Assembly (NCBI RefSeq): GCF_024296925.1
Contig: NZ_CP101125.1
Span: 6,202,501 to 6,266,500 of the forward strand
Origin: Pseudomonas nunensis
Lineage (GTDB): Bacteria; Pseudomonadota; Gammaproteobacteria; Pseudomonadales; Pseudomonadaceae
DNA: 64,000 nucleotides
Direction of reading: 5' to 3'
The first letter of the stretch is position 1. Each line of letters begins with the position of its first letter. This document shows positions 35,556-44,888 of the stretch, piece after piece. Both the position numbers and the translations under genes were made by a program. Below the pieces are notes generated by a model. It saw only the letters and a list, made by a program, of their open reading frames with translations, was not told where the DNA came from and did no database searches.

Positions 35556-36923
35556 ATGTCTCTAGAAATCGTTATCCTCGCTGCCGGCCAAGGCACTCGC
35601 ATGCGTTCGGCGCTGCCCAAGGTTCTGCACCCGATTGCCGGCAACTCGATGCTGGGCCATGTTATCCACAGCGCCCGGCAACTTGATCCACAGCGCATTC
35701 ACGTGGTGATTGGCCATGGCGCCGATGCCGTGCGGGATCAGCTGGCGGCGGATGACCTGAATTTCGTGTTGCAGGACAAGCAACTGGGTACCGGTCATGC
35801 GGTGGCCCAAGCCGTCCCCTTCATCACCGCCGATACTGTGCTGATTCTCTACGGCGACGTGCCGCTGATCGAAGTCGAAACCCTGCAACGCCTGCTCAAG
35901 CAGGTTGCGCCACAACAACTCGGCCTGCTGACCGTCGAGTTGGAAGACCCGACCGGTTACGGCCGTATCGTGCGTGATGCCGACGGCAAGGTCACGGCTA
36001 TCGTCGAGCAGAAAGATGCCAGCGAAGCCGAGCGAGCGATCACCGAAGGCAATACCGGCATTCTGGCCGTGCCGTTCGAACGTCTGGGCGACTGGATGAG
36101 CCGGCTCTCCAATAACAATGCCCAAGGCGAGTACTACCTGACCGACGTGATTGCCATGGCGGTCAGTGATGGTCTGGTGGTGGCCACGGAACAGCCCGTT
36201 GATGCCATGGAAGTGCAGGGTGCCAACGACCGTAAGCAACTTGCGGAACTCGAGCGTCACTACCAGCTGCGCGCCGGTCGCCGGTTGATGGCCCAAGGCG
36301 TGACCCTGCGCGATCCGGCACGCTTCGATGTGCGCGGTGAAGTCACCGTTGGCCGCGATGTGCTGATCGACATCAACGTGATCCTTGAAGGCAAAGTGGT
36401 GATCGAAGACGACGTGGTCATCGGCCCGAATTGTGTGATCAAGGACAGCACCCTGCGCAAAGGCGTGGTGATCAAGGCCAACAGTCACATCGAAGGTGCG
36501 ATCCTCGGTGAAGGCAGCGATGCCGGTCCGTTCGCGCGTTTGCGTCCAGGCACCGTGCTTGAAGCGCGTGCGCATGTGGGTAACTTCGTCGAACTGAAAA
36601 ACGCGCACATGGGCGAGGGCGCCAAGGCGGGTCACCTGACTTACCTGGGCGATGCCGAAATCGGCGCGCGCACTAACATTGGTGCCGGCACCATCACCTG
36701 CAATTACGACGGCGCGAACAAGTGGAAAACCGTGCTGGGCGAAGATGTGTTCATCGGCTCCAACAACTCGTTGGTGGCGCCTGTGGATATCTCGGCGGGT
36801 GCTACCACGGCGGCGGGTTCGACCATCACGCAGAATGTGGATAATGCGCAACTAGCCGTAGGCCGCGCGCGGCAGAAGAACATCGACGGCTGGAAGCGGC
36901 CGGTGAAGATCAACAAGAGCTGA
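35556..36923 (+). CDS. glmU: Bifunctional UDP-GlcNAc pyrophosphorylase / GlcN-1-P acetyltransferase
   Basis: The 455-residue enzyme makes UDP-GlcNAc for peptidoglycan and LPS. The N-terminal uridylyltransferase has [19 protein letters not shown]; the C-terminal half is a left-handed beta-helix of hexapeptide repeats with the acetyltransferase region [11 protein letters not shown] and [11 protein letters not shown]. It works downstream of GlmS, encoded 2.3 kb away. Perfect DnaA boxes lie within and just after the gene. Confidence 0.98.
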   Translation: MSLEIVILAAGQGTRMRSALPKVLHPIAGNSMLGHVIHSARQLDPQRIHVVIGHGADAVRDQLAADDLNFVLQDKQLGTGHAVAQAVPFITADTVLILYGDVPLIEVETLQRLLKQVAPQQLGLLTVELEDPTGYGRIVRDADGKVTAIVEQKDASEAERAITEGNTGILAVPFERLGDWMSRLSNNNAQGEYYLTDVIAMAVSDGLVVATEQPVDAMEVQGANDRKQLAELERHYQLRAGRRLMAQGVTLRDPARFDVRGEVTVGRDVLIDINVILEGKVVIEDDVVIGPNCVIKDSTLRKGVVIKANSHIEGAILGEGSDAGPFARLRPGTVLEARAHVGNFVELKNAHMGEGAKAGHLTYLGDAEIGARTNIGAGTITCNYDGANKWKTVLGEDVFIGSNNSLVAPVDISAGATTAAGSTITQNVDNAQLAVGRARQKNIDGWKRPVKINKS

Positions 36924-36946
36924 GTTATCCACAGTTCATAAAGATC

Positions 36947-37024
36947 AAAAGATCGCAGACTGCGGCAGCTCCTACCGGGTGAACACACATCACCGTAGGA
37001 ACTGGCGCAGGCTGCGATCTTTTT
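36947..37024. repeat. REPIN (inverted pair of Pseudomonas REP sequences)
   Basis: AAAAGATCGCAGACTGCGGC at 36947 continues to 36975 and recurs inverted at 36995-37024 with some differences, separated by 19 bases. This GATCGCAG-CTGCGGCAGCTCCTAC class is abundant between genes in the P. fluorescens group. Confidence 0.85.
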
Positions 37025-37055
37025 ATGGGTTATCCACAGCTATCTACTTAAATGG

Positions 37056-38183
37056 CTATTGCCACTCGGCTCCCAATGGAGTCAATGGCAGTGTGCTCGA
37101 GGCTAATTTGTACAGCATGCGCAGGCCGAGATCCGACCGCTGGGACAGTCGCGTCAGGCGCATGACCCACGCCACTTGAGCGTGCGACACCTTGACTGTT
37201 CTGGCGGGGTTTCTATGAACCTTACGCAACGTCAACAACGCCAGACCAATCGTCCACAGATTAAATCGCCGAATGCCCTCATGGCTGGCCGGGATGAGCA
37301 GGGCGTATTGCAGCGCCTGCTGCAAATGGGAGTGGGCGGTGCCAATCAGTTCCGCCAGCGCCCGTGTGTAGTTCGGGTCATCTTGCCCCGCCTTTAGCTG
37401 CGCGAGCTGGACACCATGCTTGGCAAGCAGGTCCCGAGGCAGCCAGCAAGCACCCCGCAGACGGTCGTCCCATTGATCCTTGAGGATATTGGTCAATTGC
37501 AGACCCGTACCAAACGAAACAGCCAACCGATGCAGGTTTTCTCGTTGGGGTAACAGGCTGGGTTCAACATCGATGAAAAACTCGGTCAGCAGCTTTCCCA
37601 CGACGCCGGCGACGCAATAGCAATAACGATCCAGCTCTCGCTGTGTGGCTAAACCCTGCAAGCCGGCATTCTCCTGAAACTCGCTCATGCCTTGGGTCAT
37701 CACGCTCAGGCACTGCAGGATGACCTCTCGCTGAGAGGGTTTGAGGGTGCGTGTTACGGCCAACACCTGTGGCAGGTGCCGGACCAGATCATGTTCCGCC
37801 TGAAGGGTCTGATCCGTCAGGCACAGGCTCAACTCGTCACTGAAAGCCTGAGGATCTGCGCGGCCGGATACGGCATCCAGATAGAGATTTTCGTAATAGC
37901 GTTTTTGTCCGGCGGTGAGCCCTGGTTCGTCTTCGATGGTATCGGCGATGCGACACAGCAAGTAGGCGTTGGTGACTGCCGGGTAAAGTTCGGCGGGCAA
38001 CTGGGTAATGGTCAAGGCGAACGTGCGAGATACTTGCGCGAGGATTTCATCCTGATAGCGGACAGGATCGATGGGGAGACTGGTGCGGGTTCGATTAACC
38101 AGCCCTTCACTCTGGATTGGCAGCTTGTGGCCGGTGCCTGGTTGCTGATTATTGTGATTCACCAGTATCAGTGATTCGTCCAT
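37056..38183 (-). CDS. Squalene/phytoene synthase family protein
   Basis: The 375-residue protein has both Asp-rich substrate motifs of trans-isoprenyl head-to-head synthases: CRIADTIEDEP (near residue 92) and QLTNILKDQWDD (near residue 235). The fold could condense two farnesyl diphosphates to presqualene diphosphate or squalene. It stands alone: no hopanoid cyclase, hpn gene or carotenoid gene is visible nearby, so its product is unknown. It points towards glmU, with a REPIN between them. The first 40 residues are not part of the fold and the start could be later. Confidence 0.8.
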   Translation of the reverse strand: MDESLILVNHNNQQPGTGHKLPIQSEGLVNRTRTSLPIDPVRYQDEILAQVSRTFALTITQLPAELYPAVTNAYLLCRIADTIEDEPGLTAGQKRYYENLYLDAVSGRADPQAFSDELSLCLTDQTLQAEHDLVRHLPQVLAVTRTLKPSQREVILQCLSVMTQGMSEFQENAGLQGLATQRELDRYCYCVAGVVGKLLTEFFIDVEPSLLPQRENLHRLAVSFGTGLQLTNILKDQWDDRLRGACWLPRDLLAKHGVQLAQLKAGQDDPNYTRALAELIGTAHSHLQQALQYALLIPASHEGIRRFNLWTIGLALLTLRKVHRNPARTVKVSHAQVAWVMRLTRLSQRSDLGLRMLYKLASSTLPLTPLGAEWQ

Positions 38184-38446
38184 GGCTTAAATCTACCTCA
38201 AGCGCTGAAATCGGGGCATGGCTCAGTTTGCAGTAACGTGCCAGCGCCCACATCGGAAAATACAACCCGTACCCCCGGGAAGTCGTTTTTATACGCGCAT
38301 TGCGCTTAAAACTGTCCCCTTGCAGCAGTGACTGGCAGCCTTCTGCTTATTGCCGGTCCCGCAGATAACGCTCGAGCCCCTTGACGAAGTTTCGACAATA
38401 GGTTTTGATTGCTTACGTTATCTTTCGAATCGAAACTTACCAGCCC

Positions 38447-39223
38447 ATGTCGAAGCGCAATACACCACAACGTCGCCACAACATCCTCGTCTTGCTCAAT
38501 GAGCAGGGTGAAGTGAGCGTGGATGAGTTGGCCAAACGTTTCGAAACCTCGGAAGTGACGATTCGCAAGGATCTGGCGGCCCTTGAGAGCAATGGTCTGT
38601 TGCTGCGCAGGTACGGTGGCGCGATCACCATGCCACAGGAACTGGTGGCGGATCTCGGCCAACCGGTTTCCAAGTACAAGCAAGCCATCGCTCGCGCCGC
38701 CGTCACGCGGATTCGTGAGCATGCGCGCATCATCATCGACAGCGGCAGTACCACGGCGGCGATGATCCCGGAACTCGGTCAGCAACCCGGCCTGGTGGTC
38801 ATGACCAATTCGCTGCACGTGGCCAACGCCTTGAGCGAATTGGAGCACGAACCCGTGCTGTTGATGACTGGCGGCACCTGGGACCCCCATTCCGAATCCT
38901 TTCAAGGGCAGGTCGCCGAGCAGGTACTACGCTCTTACGACTTCGACCAGTTGTTCATCGGTGCCGATGGCATCGATCTGGTCCGTGGCACCACCACCTT
39001 CAACGAATTGCTGGGCTTGAGCCGTGTGATGGCTGAAGTCGCCCGGGAAGTGGTGGTGATGGTGGAGGCCGACAAGATCGGCCGCAAGATCCCCAACCTG
39101 GAACTGCCCTGGAGCAGTGTCCATACCCTTATTACCGATGATCGCCTGCCGCTGGAGGCACGGGATCAGATTCAGGCTCGCGGTATCAACTTGATCATCG
39201 CGGCTGTCAGTCAGGAGAAATAG
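38447..39223 (+). CDS. glmR: DeoR-family regulator next to glmS (GlmR-type)
   Basis: The 258-residue repressor has a DeoR HTH ([40 protein letters not shown]) and a sugar-phosphate-binding ISOCOT-type domain ([26 protein letters not shown]). ATG 38447 is used; the open frame upstream starts at 38405 without family support. It is 1 base upstream of glmS, so it probably controls amino-sugar synthesis. The 260 bases before it show no gene. Confidence 0.88.
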   Translation: MSKRNTPQRRHNILVLLNEQGEVSVDELAKRFETSEVTIRKDLAALESNGLLLRRYGGAITMPQELVADLGQPVSKYKQAIARAAVTRIREHARIIIDSGSTTAAMIPELGQQPGLVVMTNSLHVANALSELEHEPVLLMTGGTWDPHSESFQGQVAEQVLRSYDFDQLFIGADGIDLVRGTTTFNELLGLSRVMAEVAREVVVMVEADKIGRKIPNLELPWSSVHTLITDDRLPLEARDQIQARGINLIIAAVSQEK

Positions 39224-39224
39224 C

Positions 39225-41060
39225 ATGTGTGGAATTGTCGGCGCAGTCGCAGAACGTAACATCACCGCCATCCTGCTCGAAGGTCTGAAGCGCCTGGAAT
39301 ACCGTGGCTACGATAGCGCCGGTGTGGCGGTCTTCACTAACGACGGGATCCTCGATCGCGTCCGTCGTCCGGGCAAGGTCAGCGAGCTGGATCTAGCCCT
39401 GGCGGAGGCGCCGCTGATCGGTCGCCTGGGCATCGCGCATACCCGTTGGGCAACCCATGGCGCCCCTTGCGAACGCAACGCCCACCCGCATTTCTCCGGG
39501 CAGAACCTGGCCGTTGTGCACAACGGCATCATCGAGAACCACGAAGCCCTGCGCGAACAGTTGAAGGCTCAGGGTTATGTGTTCACCTCGGATACCGATA
39601 CCGAAGTCATTGCCCACCTGCTGGCGCATAAACTCAAGGATCTGCATGACCTGACCGTGGCCCTCAAGGCGACCGTCAAAGAATTGCACGGTGCTTACGG
39701 CCTGGCGGTGATCAGTGCCGATCAGCCCGATCGTCTGGTCGCCGCGCGCAGTGGCAGCCCGCTGGTGATTGGCCTGGGCCTGGGGGAAAACTTCCTCGCT
39801 TCCGACCAACTGGCCCTGCGTCAGGTTACCGACCGCTTCATGTACCTGGAAGAAGGCGATATCGCCGAAATCCGCCGCGACAGCGTGCAAATCTGGGACA
39901 TCGACGGTAAAGCCGTCGAGCGTGAAGCCGTGCAGTACGGCGACAATGCCGAATCCGCTGAAAAGGGCGAATACCGCCACTTCATGCTCAAGGAAATCCA
40001 CGAGCAGCCTACGGTCGTACAACGTACGCTGGAAGGGCGCTTGAGCCAGCAACAAGTGTTGGTGCAGGCCTTCGGTCCGGAAGCGCCCGAGTTGTTCGCC
40101 AAGGTTCGCAACGTGCAGATCGTGGCCTGCGGCACCAGCTACCACGCCGGTATGGTTGCCCGTTACTGGCTCGAAGAGCTGGCCGGAATCCCGTGCCAGG
40201 TCGAAGTTGCCAGCGAATTCCGCTATCGCAAAGTCGTCGTTCAGCCTGACACCCTGTTCGTGACCATCTCCCAGTCCGGCGAAACCGCCGATACCCTGGC
40301 CGCCCTGCGCAACGCCAAGGAACTCGGTTTCCTCGCCAGCCTGGCGATCTGCAACGTCGGCATCAGCTCGCTGGTGCGTGAGTCCGACCTGACCCTGCTG
40401 ACCCAGGCCGGTCGTGAAATCGGCGTGGCCTCGACCAAAGCCTTCACCACTCAGTTGGTCGGCCTGTTGCTGCTGACCCTATCCCTCGGTCAAGTGCGCA
40501 ATACATTGGCTCCAGGCGTCGAAGCCACGCTGGTGGAAGAACTGCGCCGCCTGCCAACCCGTCTGGGCGAAGCGCTGGCGATGGACAGCACCGTGGAAAA
40601 AATCGCCGAGCTGTTCGCCGACAAGAACCACACCTTGTTCCTCGGTCGCGGCGCGCAATACCCGGTAGCAATGGAAGGGGCCCTGAAGCTCAAGGAAATC
40701 TCCTACATCCACGCCGAAGCCTACCCGGCCGGTGAACTGAAGCACGGTCCGTTGGCGCTTGTGGATAACGACATGCCAGTGGTCACCGTGGCGCCGAACA
40801 ACGAACTGCTGGAGAAGTTGAAATCCAACCTCCAGGAAGTCCGCGCCCGTGGCGGTGAGCTGATCGTCTTTGCCGACCAGAAAGCCGGCATGACCAATGG
40901 CGAAGGCACCCACGTCGTGCAAATGCCGAGCATCCACGACATCCTGTCGCCGATCCTCTACACCATCCCGCTGCAGTTGCTGTCGTACTACGTGGCGGTG
41001 TTGAAAGGTACGGACGTTGACCAGCCGCGTAACCTGGCGAAGTCGGTGACTGTGGAATAA
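39225..41060 (+). CDS. glmS: Glutamine-fructose-6-phosphate aminotransferase (isomerizing)
   Basis: The 611-residue enzyme makes glucosamine-6-phosphate. Cys2 of MCGIVGAV is the glutaminase nucleophile; two SIS domains follow, and the protein ends KSVTVE. Its 3' end is the conserved TnsD recognition sequence of Tn7, and a Tn7-like element starts 25 bases after its stop. Confidence 0.99.
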   Translation: MCGIVGAVAERNITAILLEGLKRLEYRGYDSAGVAVFTNDGILDRVRRPGKVSELDLALAEAPLIGRLGIAHTRWATHGAPCERNAHPHFSGQNLAVVHNGIIENHEALREQLKAQGYVFTSDTDTEVIAHLLAHKLKDLHDLTVALKATVKELHGAYGLAVISADQPDRLVAARSGSPLVIGLGLGENFLASDQLALRQVTDRFMYLEEGDIAEIRRDSVQIWDIDGKAVEREAVQYGDNAESAEKGEYRHFMLKEIHEQPTVVQRTLEGRLSQQQVLVQAFGPEAPELFAKVRNVQIVACGTSYHAGMVARYWLEELAGIPCQVEVASEFRYRKVVVQPDTLFVTISQSGETADTLAALRNAKELGFLASLAICNVGISSLVRESDLTLLTQAGREIGVASTKAFTTQLVGLLLLTLSLGQVRNTLAPGVEATLVEELRRLPTRLGEALAMDSTVEKIAELFADKNHTLFLGRGAQYPVAMEGALKLKEISYIHAEAYPAGELKHGPLALVDNDMPVVTVAPNNELLEKLKSNLQEVRARGGELIVFADQKAGMTNGEGTHVVQMPSIHDILSPILYTIPLQLLSYYVAVLKGTDVDQPRNLAKSVTVE

Positions 41061-41085
41061 GTTATCCACAGGTGACGTAACTTAT

Positions 41086-41112
41086 TGTCTGCAATAAATA
41101 AAGCTGGTCACG
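41086..41112 (+). repeat. Left (glmS-proximal) end of the Tn7-like element
   Basis: TGT terminus followed by an inverted copy (41092-41112) of the 21-nt end motif found at the other boundary. AAAGCTGGT at 41100-41108 recurs at 41201-41209, perhaps a decayed second site. The rest of 41113-41478 contains no gene I can support. Confidence 0.7.
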
Positions 41113-41478
41113 GTTGTAGTCGCTTCCCTAAGTCGGGGAAGAACCGCAATCGTGAATGAGGTTCACAATCTTTTTGTGAGGTTGTGATTCTTAATGTTTG
41201 AAAGCTGGTTCTCTACAAACGACTTTCGCAAGGCAAAACTAAGAACTTACTGATTCTTAGAGGCTACGCGCTTTTCTCACCTGTTCCTGTGACCTGAGGA
41301 TCGACCTGAATTCAAAGATGATCGAGCTATCAAAGCCTTTCCATTTAGAGGTGATGAGCTTGAGCGAGTTCTCATGTTGTTGATATCTAGCTATCCGCTA
41401 ACCTGCGAAAGCATTGGGTACTCTATGAGTAATCGCTTGCTGTTGAAATCAACGGCGGAGCTTTCTCTATTCTCCCTT

Positions 41479-42012
41479 TTAGTCACTGAACGGGATGATT
41501 TCTATTGGCGGCGTCGCCGCACAAAGTGGTTTGCGCCAATAACCCACGCTATGCCATTGGCCGTGTTTGAACCCAACCTCAGGGTACGTACCGATGTGGG
41601 TGAAGCCGAGCGCTTCATGGATACCGATGCTTCCCGCATTGGGTAAGGCGATGCCGGCATAAGCTGCATGAAACCCCTGTTTCTCAAGGAGCGGTAGAAG
41701 CCGCTGATAAAGCGCACGACCAATTCCTTTTCTGTGTACGGCTGGGTCGATATAGACGGTGACATCCACCGACCAACGATAGGCTTCCCTGGCTCGATGC
41801 TGGCTGGCATAAGCGTATCCAACGACCTTGCCGTCCATCTCTGCTACCAGATAGGGATACGTTGGCAGTGTTGCGGCTATTCGTGCTGCCATCTCATCGA
41901 CAGTCGGTGGCGTCAGCTCAAACGAGATGACCGTGTCCAAAACCATCGGCGCATAGATAGCCTGGATGTCAGAGGCATCAGCGGGTGTAGCAACCCTCAC
42001 TTTATAATTCAT
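41479..42012 (-). CDS. arsN1: ArsN1-type GNAT acetyltransferase (arsinothricin/phosphinothricin resistance)
   Basis: A 177-residue GNAT enzyme of the phosphinothricin acetyltransferase class: RVATPADASDIQAIYAPMV at the start, SFELTPPT substrate region, acetyl-CoA loop HRKGIGRALY, and GFTHIGTYPEVGFKHGQW near the end. ArsN1 proteins acetylate the alpha-amino group of arsinothricin, an arsenic mimic of glutamate, and protect glutamine synthetase. Co-location with ArsL- and ArsM-type genes supports arsinothricin over herbicide as the natural substrate. It is the last gene of the leftward cluster, 138 bases after the aquaporin gene. Confidence 0.85.
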   Translation of the reverse strand: MNYKVRVATPADASDIQAIYAPMVLDTVISFELTPPTVDEMAARIAATLPTYPYLVAEMDGKVVGYAYASQHRAREAYRWSVDVTVYIDPAVHRKGIGRALYQRLLPLLEKQGFHAAYAGIALPNAGSIGIHEALGFTHIGTYPEVGFKHGQWHSVGYWRKPLCAATPPIEIIPFSD

Positions 42013-42150
42013 GTCTTTCCTTGCTGCCCCTTAAAGAACCGCGTTTGAAGGGCTGAACCACCTAGGCCCAGCCATTCAGAATGTCGCGATAGAACCGTGA
42101 ACTTTGCCTCAAACGGGCTCACCGCATCCACGAACCGCAGAGAGCACCGT

Positions 42151-42861
42151 TCACTGAATTGGTAGCTTCTGCTCGTGGAGTCCAGGCTGCGGGATATCCA
42201 CTACGACCTCTTTACCACCGAGAACCTTCGCCAGGAACAACGCCGTCAGCCCACCGAAAAACTGCGCAATGATGAATGGCGGTACGTCTGATATCCGTAT
42301 CCCCGAGAACGTATCGGTGAACCCGCGAGCAATCGTCACCGCCGGATTCGCAAAGCTCGTAGAGGACGTGAACCAGTAGGCTGCGACAATATACGCGGCA
42401 ACCACCTGAGGCACTTTTGCTTTGTGATATTTATCGCACAACAGAATTGTCAGCACCAATCCCGACGTTGCCAGGTACTCACTGAACCATTGTGATGGCC
42501 CTGTGCGAACATGATGGGAGAACTCGACTACAGGCAGCTCGAACATGAAATGCGCAGCGAATACCCCGAAGATTGCACCCGTTGTTTGAGCCGCCACGTA
42601 GGGGCCCAGTTGCTTACTGCTCAGTCCTCCGCGCAAATAATCGACTACAGAGACCACCGGGTTGAAGTGCGCACCGGAAAAAGTGGAGAAGCACACGATC
42701 AGTACATACAAGCTCGCGCCAGTTGCCAGCGCATTGGCAAGAAGCGCTAGCGCATCGTTACCGTTCGCCAGGCGCTGACCCATGATTCCAGAACCAACTA
42801 CGGTGCACAGCAGAACTGCTGTACCGAGAAACTCAGCCAAGATCTTCCGTGAAGTACTCAT
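42151..42861 (-). CDS. MIP/aquaporin channel, AqpS-like
   Basis: The 236-residue protein has six hydrophobic segments and two half-helix motifs: HFNPVVS (NPV rather than NPA) near residue 67 and FANPAVT near residue 172. MIP channels in ars operons (AqpS/GlpF type) conduct As(III) as arsenous acid. Here it could supply arsenite to ArsL or let As(III) formed by ArsC leave the cell. It lies 68 bases downstream of arsM in the same direction. Confidence 0.85.
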   Translation of the reverse strand: MSTSRKILAEFLGTAVLLCTVVGSGIMGQRLANGNDALALLANALATGASLYVLIVCFSTFSGAHFNPVVSVVDYLRGGLSSKQLGPYVAAQTTGAIFGVFAAHFMFELPVVEFSHHVRTGPSQWFSEYLATSGLVLTILLCDKYHKAKVPQVVAAYIVAAYWFTSSTSFANPAVTIARGFTDTFSGIRISDVPPFIIAQFFGGLTALFLAKVLGGKEVVVDIPQPGLHEQKLPIQ

Positions 42862-42929
42862 TGGATAGGCCTATGAGGAGAGATTTGAGGGGTAGCGGCT
42901 ACTGAGCTGGCTCGTAGCCGCAGACGCTG

Positions 42930-43979
42930 TTACGAGCAGCAGGACTTGGGCTTGACGGGCTGACTCCCTTCCACGACATACAGCGCATCGTCTGCGGAAA
43001 GGTAGGCATCTTCTGAGGCCAACTCCGTGGGCACACCGCGCTTGTAAACCCTGCCGCTATCGCCAGTGAGTTCAAGCCCAGGCCCTCGGTAGATCACCGT
43101 CACAGACTTCCCGCTCTGAACTTCAGGCTTGGTACCAGTAACAGTGACGGAGTAGAACCGGACAGAGCCTATTCGCTTGGTTGAGGCGTCGTTCCTCGCC
43201 TCAATCTTTATTCCCGTCAGACCGACCTCTTGAAGCTGCTTGTAGAACTCCTGTTCTTGAAGCACGCCCGAGTAGCAGGCCGACCACAGCTTGGTGTCTC
43301 GTTTCAATTCGTCAGGAATGGCGATATCTGAGACGTTGTCAGAAATTGCAAAGCGCCCGCCTGGTTTCAGTACCCGATATATTTCGGCGAAAACATTCTG
43401 CTTTTCGTTCTCACCAACCAGATTGATCACGCAGTTCGAAATCACCAGATCGACAGACTGATTGCCGATAAGAGGCTTGGACTGGGAGCTATCGCTGATG
43501 AACTGCTCGAAGTTTTTCCACGATGCCCAATCAGCACAAGGCTCCGTATGCAGGCGTTCCTCGGCCAGCTCCTGATCGACTTTCAGGTTGCTCGCGGATG
43601 CCTTATAGAAACGCAATGGTGCGCTATCCGTTGCCTTCTGAAAGGCATTCGCTTCACCACGAGCGATCTGCAACATGCTTGGGTTGATATCGATACCCAA
43701 GACAGCACCCTTACTGCCGGCGATTTGGGCAGCTACGTAGCAGTTCAGACCAGACCCTGATCCTAAGTCCAGGACGGCATCACCTTCGCGTACATACTTG
43801 GTCGGGTTACCGCATCCGAAGTTGGCTTCGATGATTCGCTTTGGAATGTTCTTCAGGTACTGAGCGCCATAAGCGTCGCTGCAGCAGCTCTCAGTGAGTT
43901 GCGATTCAAGGACGACGTTGCCGTTGCTCAACGCTTCGGTGTAGTCCGCGATGATTGTGTTTTCAATTGCAGAAGTCAT
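42930..43979 (-). CDS. arsM: ArsM-type SAM-dependent arsenic methyltransferase
   Basis: The 349-residue enzyme has the SAM-binding loop AVLDLGSGSGLNCYVAAQI (near residue 69), GIDINPSM, and the cysteines that hold As(III) in ArsM: ESCCSDAYG near residue 32, ISNCVINL and SACYSGV. The C-terminal beta-domain has VTVIYRGPGLELTGD, and the protein ends with a CCS tail. In the known route ArsM methylates hydroxyarsinothricin made by ArsL. It could also simply methylate inorganic arsenite. GGGAG precedes the ATG and the gap to the upstream ArsM-like gene is 16 bases. Confidence 0.93.
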   Translation of the reverse strand: MTSAIENTIIADYTEALSNGNVVLESQLTESCCSDAYGAQYLKNIPKRIIEANFGCGNPTKYVREGDAVLDLGSGSGLNCYVAAQIAGSKGAVLGIDINPSMLQIARGEANAFQKATDSAPLRFYKASASNLKVDQELAEERLHTEPCADWASWKNFEQFISDSSQSKPLIGNQSVDLVISNCVINLVGENEKQNVFAEIYRVLKPGGRFAISDNVSDIAIPDELKRDTKLWSACYSGVLQEQEFYKQLQEVGLTGIKIEARNDASTKRIGSVRFYSVTVTGTKPEVQSGKSVTVIYRGPGLELTGDSGRVYKRGVPTELASEDAYLSADDALYVVEGSQPVKPKSCCS

Positions 43980-43995
43980 TACTCACATCTCCCGT

Positions 43996-44877
43996 TTAGC
44001 AGCACGAACTACCATCAGCGCAGCACGATTCCTCGGCAGAGCCTGCGATGGGCACAAGCCCTTTGGTGACCTTGGGATCTCGAACTGAAGGCGTGTTGCA
44101 GTCGAAGAAACCGCTCTTGTCCAAGGCCGGCTCGACATAGCAGCGCACTGGTATGAATTGGCCTTGGTAAGGCGCTGACATCAAGAGATTGAAGGTCTTC
44201 TCGCACACCGCTGTACGGACGCCGCGTTGGTAGGTATGGCCGTCGTCGTCGACCGTATGCTTCCAAGGCCCCTTGTAGATAACGGCATGCCCTTGGTCGA
44301 GGCACACGCCGGCCTTACCCTTGTATGCGCTCACGGTGAACAGGCGGAACTCAATGCCGTCCTGAATGGACACAGGCACCTCGGATGCGAGCTCATAGGT
44401 GATGCCATGGAAGCCCGCCTCGCAGAGTTGCTCGGCAATAGCCGGCTCAGTTAGCGCGTTCTTGCACTCCAAACCTTCCACAGTAAAGGCCCGGATAGAA
44501 ACGGCTTCCTCATCAGACAGAATCGCCGGAAATACCAGTCGACCATGACGTTGCAGTCGCTCATAGAGCGATTGCGCGATTCGGCCAAACTCGGGCTCAG
44601 CATTGAACCCTTCCCAGTAAATGTTCGCGAACACGGCCGCAGTGGGATTGGCTTCGCCCGCACTCGGACTGAACGCTACACCCTGAGCCTGCCCATACTG
44701 GGCTGTGAGTTCGTCATTGCGGCTCGCGGAGCAAATGAAAAGAGTGTCTTTTCCATCCTTCAGCGACCTGTTCAACGCATCGCTATGAGCGCGCCAAGCA
44801 ATATGGCCCGGGACCTGAAGACCATCAGTTTGGTTGGCTAGCCTGAGAGCCGCCTGCAACAAAGTAAGTGACGACAT
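43996..44877 (-). CDS. Degenerate ArsM-like protein lacking the SAM-binding motif
   Basis: The 293-residue protein aligns with the second half of the neighbouring ArsM: SLYERLQRHGRLVFPAI against the post-motif region, AIAEQLCEAGFHGITYE, then HAVIYKGPWKHTVDDDGHTY in the C-terminal domain. The N-terminal part has no GxGxG loop, so methyl transfer by itself is unlikely. One cysteine aligned with an arsenic ligand remains (LECKNAL), and the tail has two CC pairs (SCCADGSSCC). It may bind arsenic, act as a partner subunit, or hand substrate from ArsL (11-base gap upstream) to ArsM (16-base gap downstream). I know of no characterised equivalent. Confidence 0.75.
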   Translation of the reverse strand: MSSLTLLQAALRLANQTDGLQVPGHIAWRAHSDALNRSLKDGKDTLFICSASRNDELTAQYGQAQGVAFSPSAGEANPTAAVFANIYWEGFNAEPEFGRIAQSLYERLQRHGRLVFPAILSDEEAVSIRAFTVEGLECKNALTEPAIAEQLCEAGFHGITYELASEVPVSIQDGIEFRLFTVSAYKGKAGVCLDQGHAVIYKGPWKHTVDDDGHTYQRGVRTAVCEKTFNLLMSAPYQGQFIPVRCYVEPALDKSGFFDCNTPSVRDPKVTKGLVPIAGSAEESCCADGSSCC

Positions 44878-44888
44878 CTGTTATCTCC

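Noticed and set aside
36925..36933. Scattered perfect DnaA boxes in and around mnmG, rsmG, parA, glmU, glmS and the ynb operon as extra origins
   Set aside because: They are single boxes without AT-rich neighbours; box density is often raised near origins, and only the 23522-23810 group forms a cluster.
41061..41085. Target-site duplication of the Tn7-like insertion
   Set aside because: The 5-mers next to the two termini differ (CTTAT and GAAAC), so no duplication is claimed.
41374..41646. 90-codon rightward frame near the left end of the Tn7-like element
   Set aside because: It overlaps the ArsN1 gene antisense and resembles no tns protein; it could be a decayed fragment but nothing supports expression.
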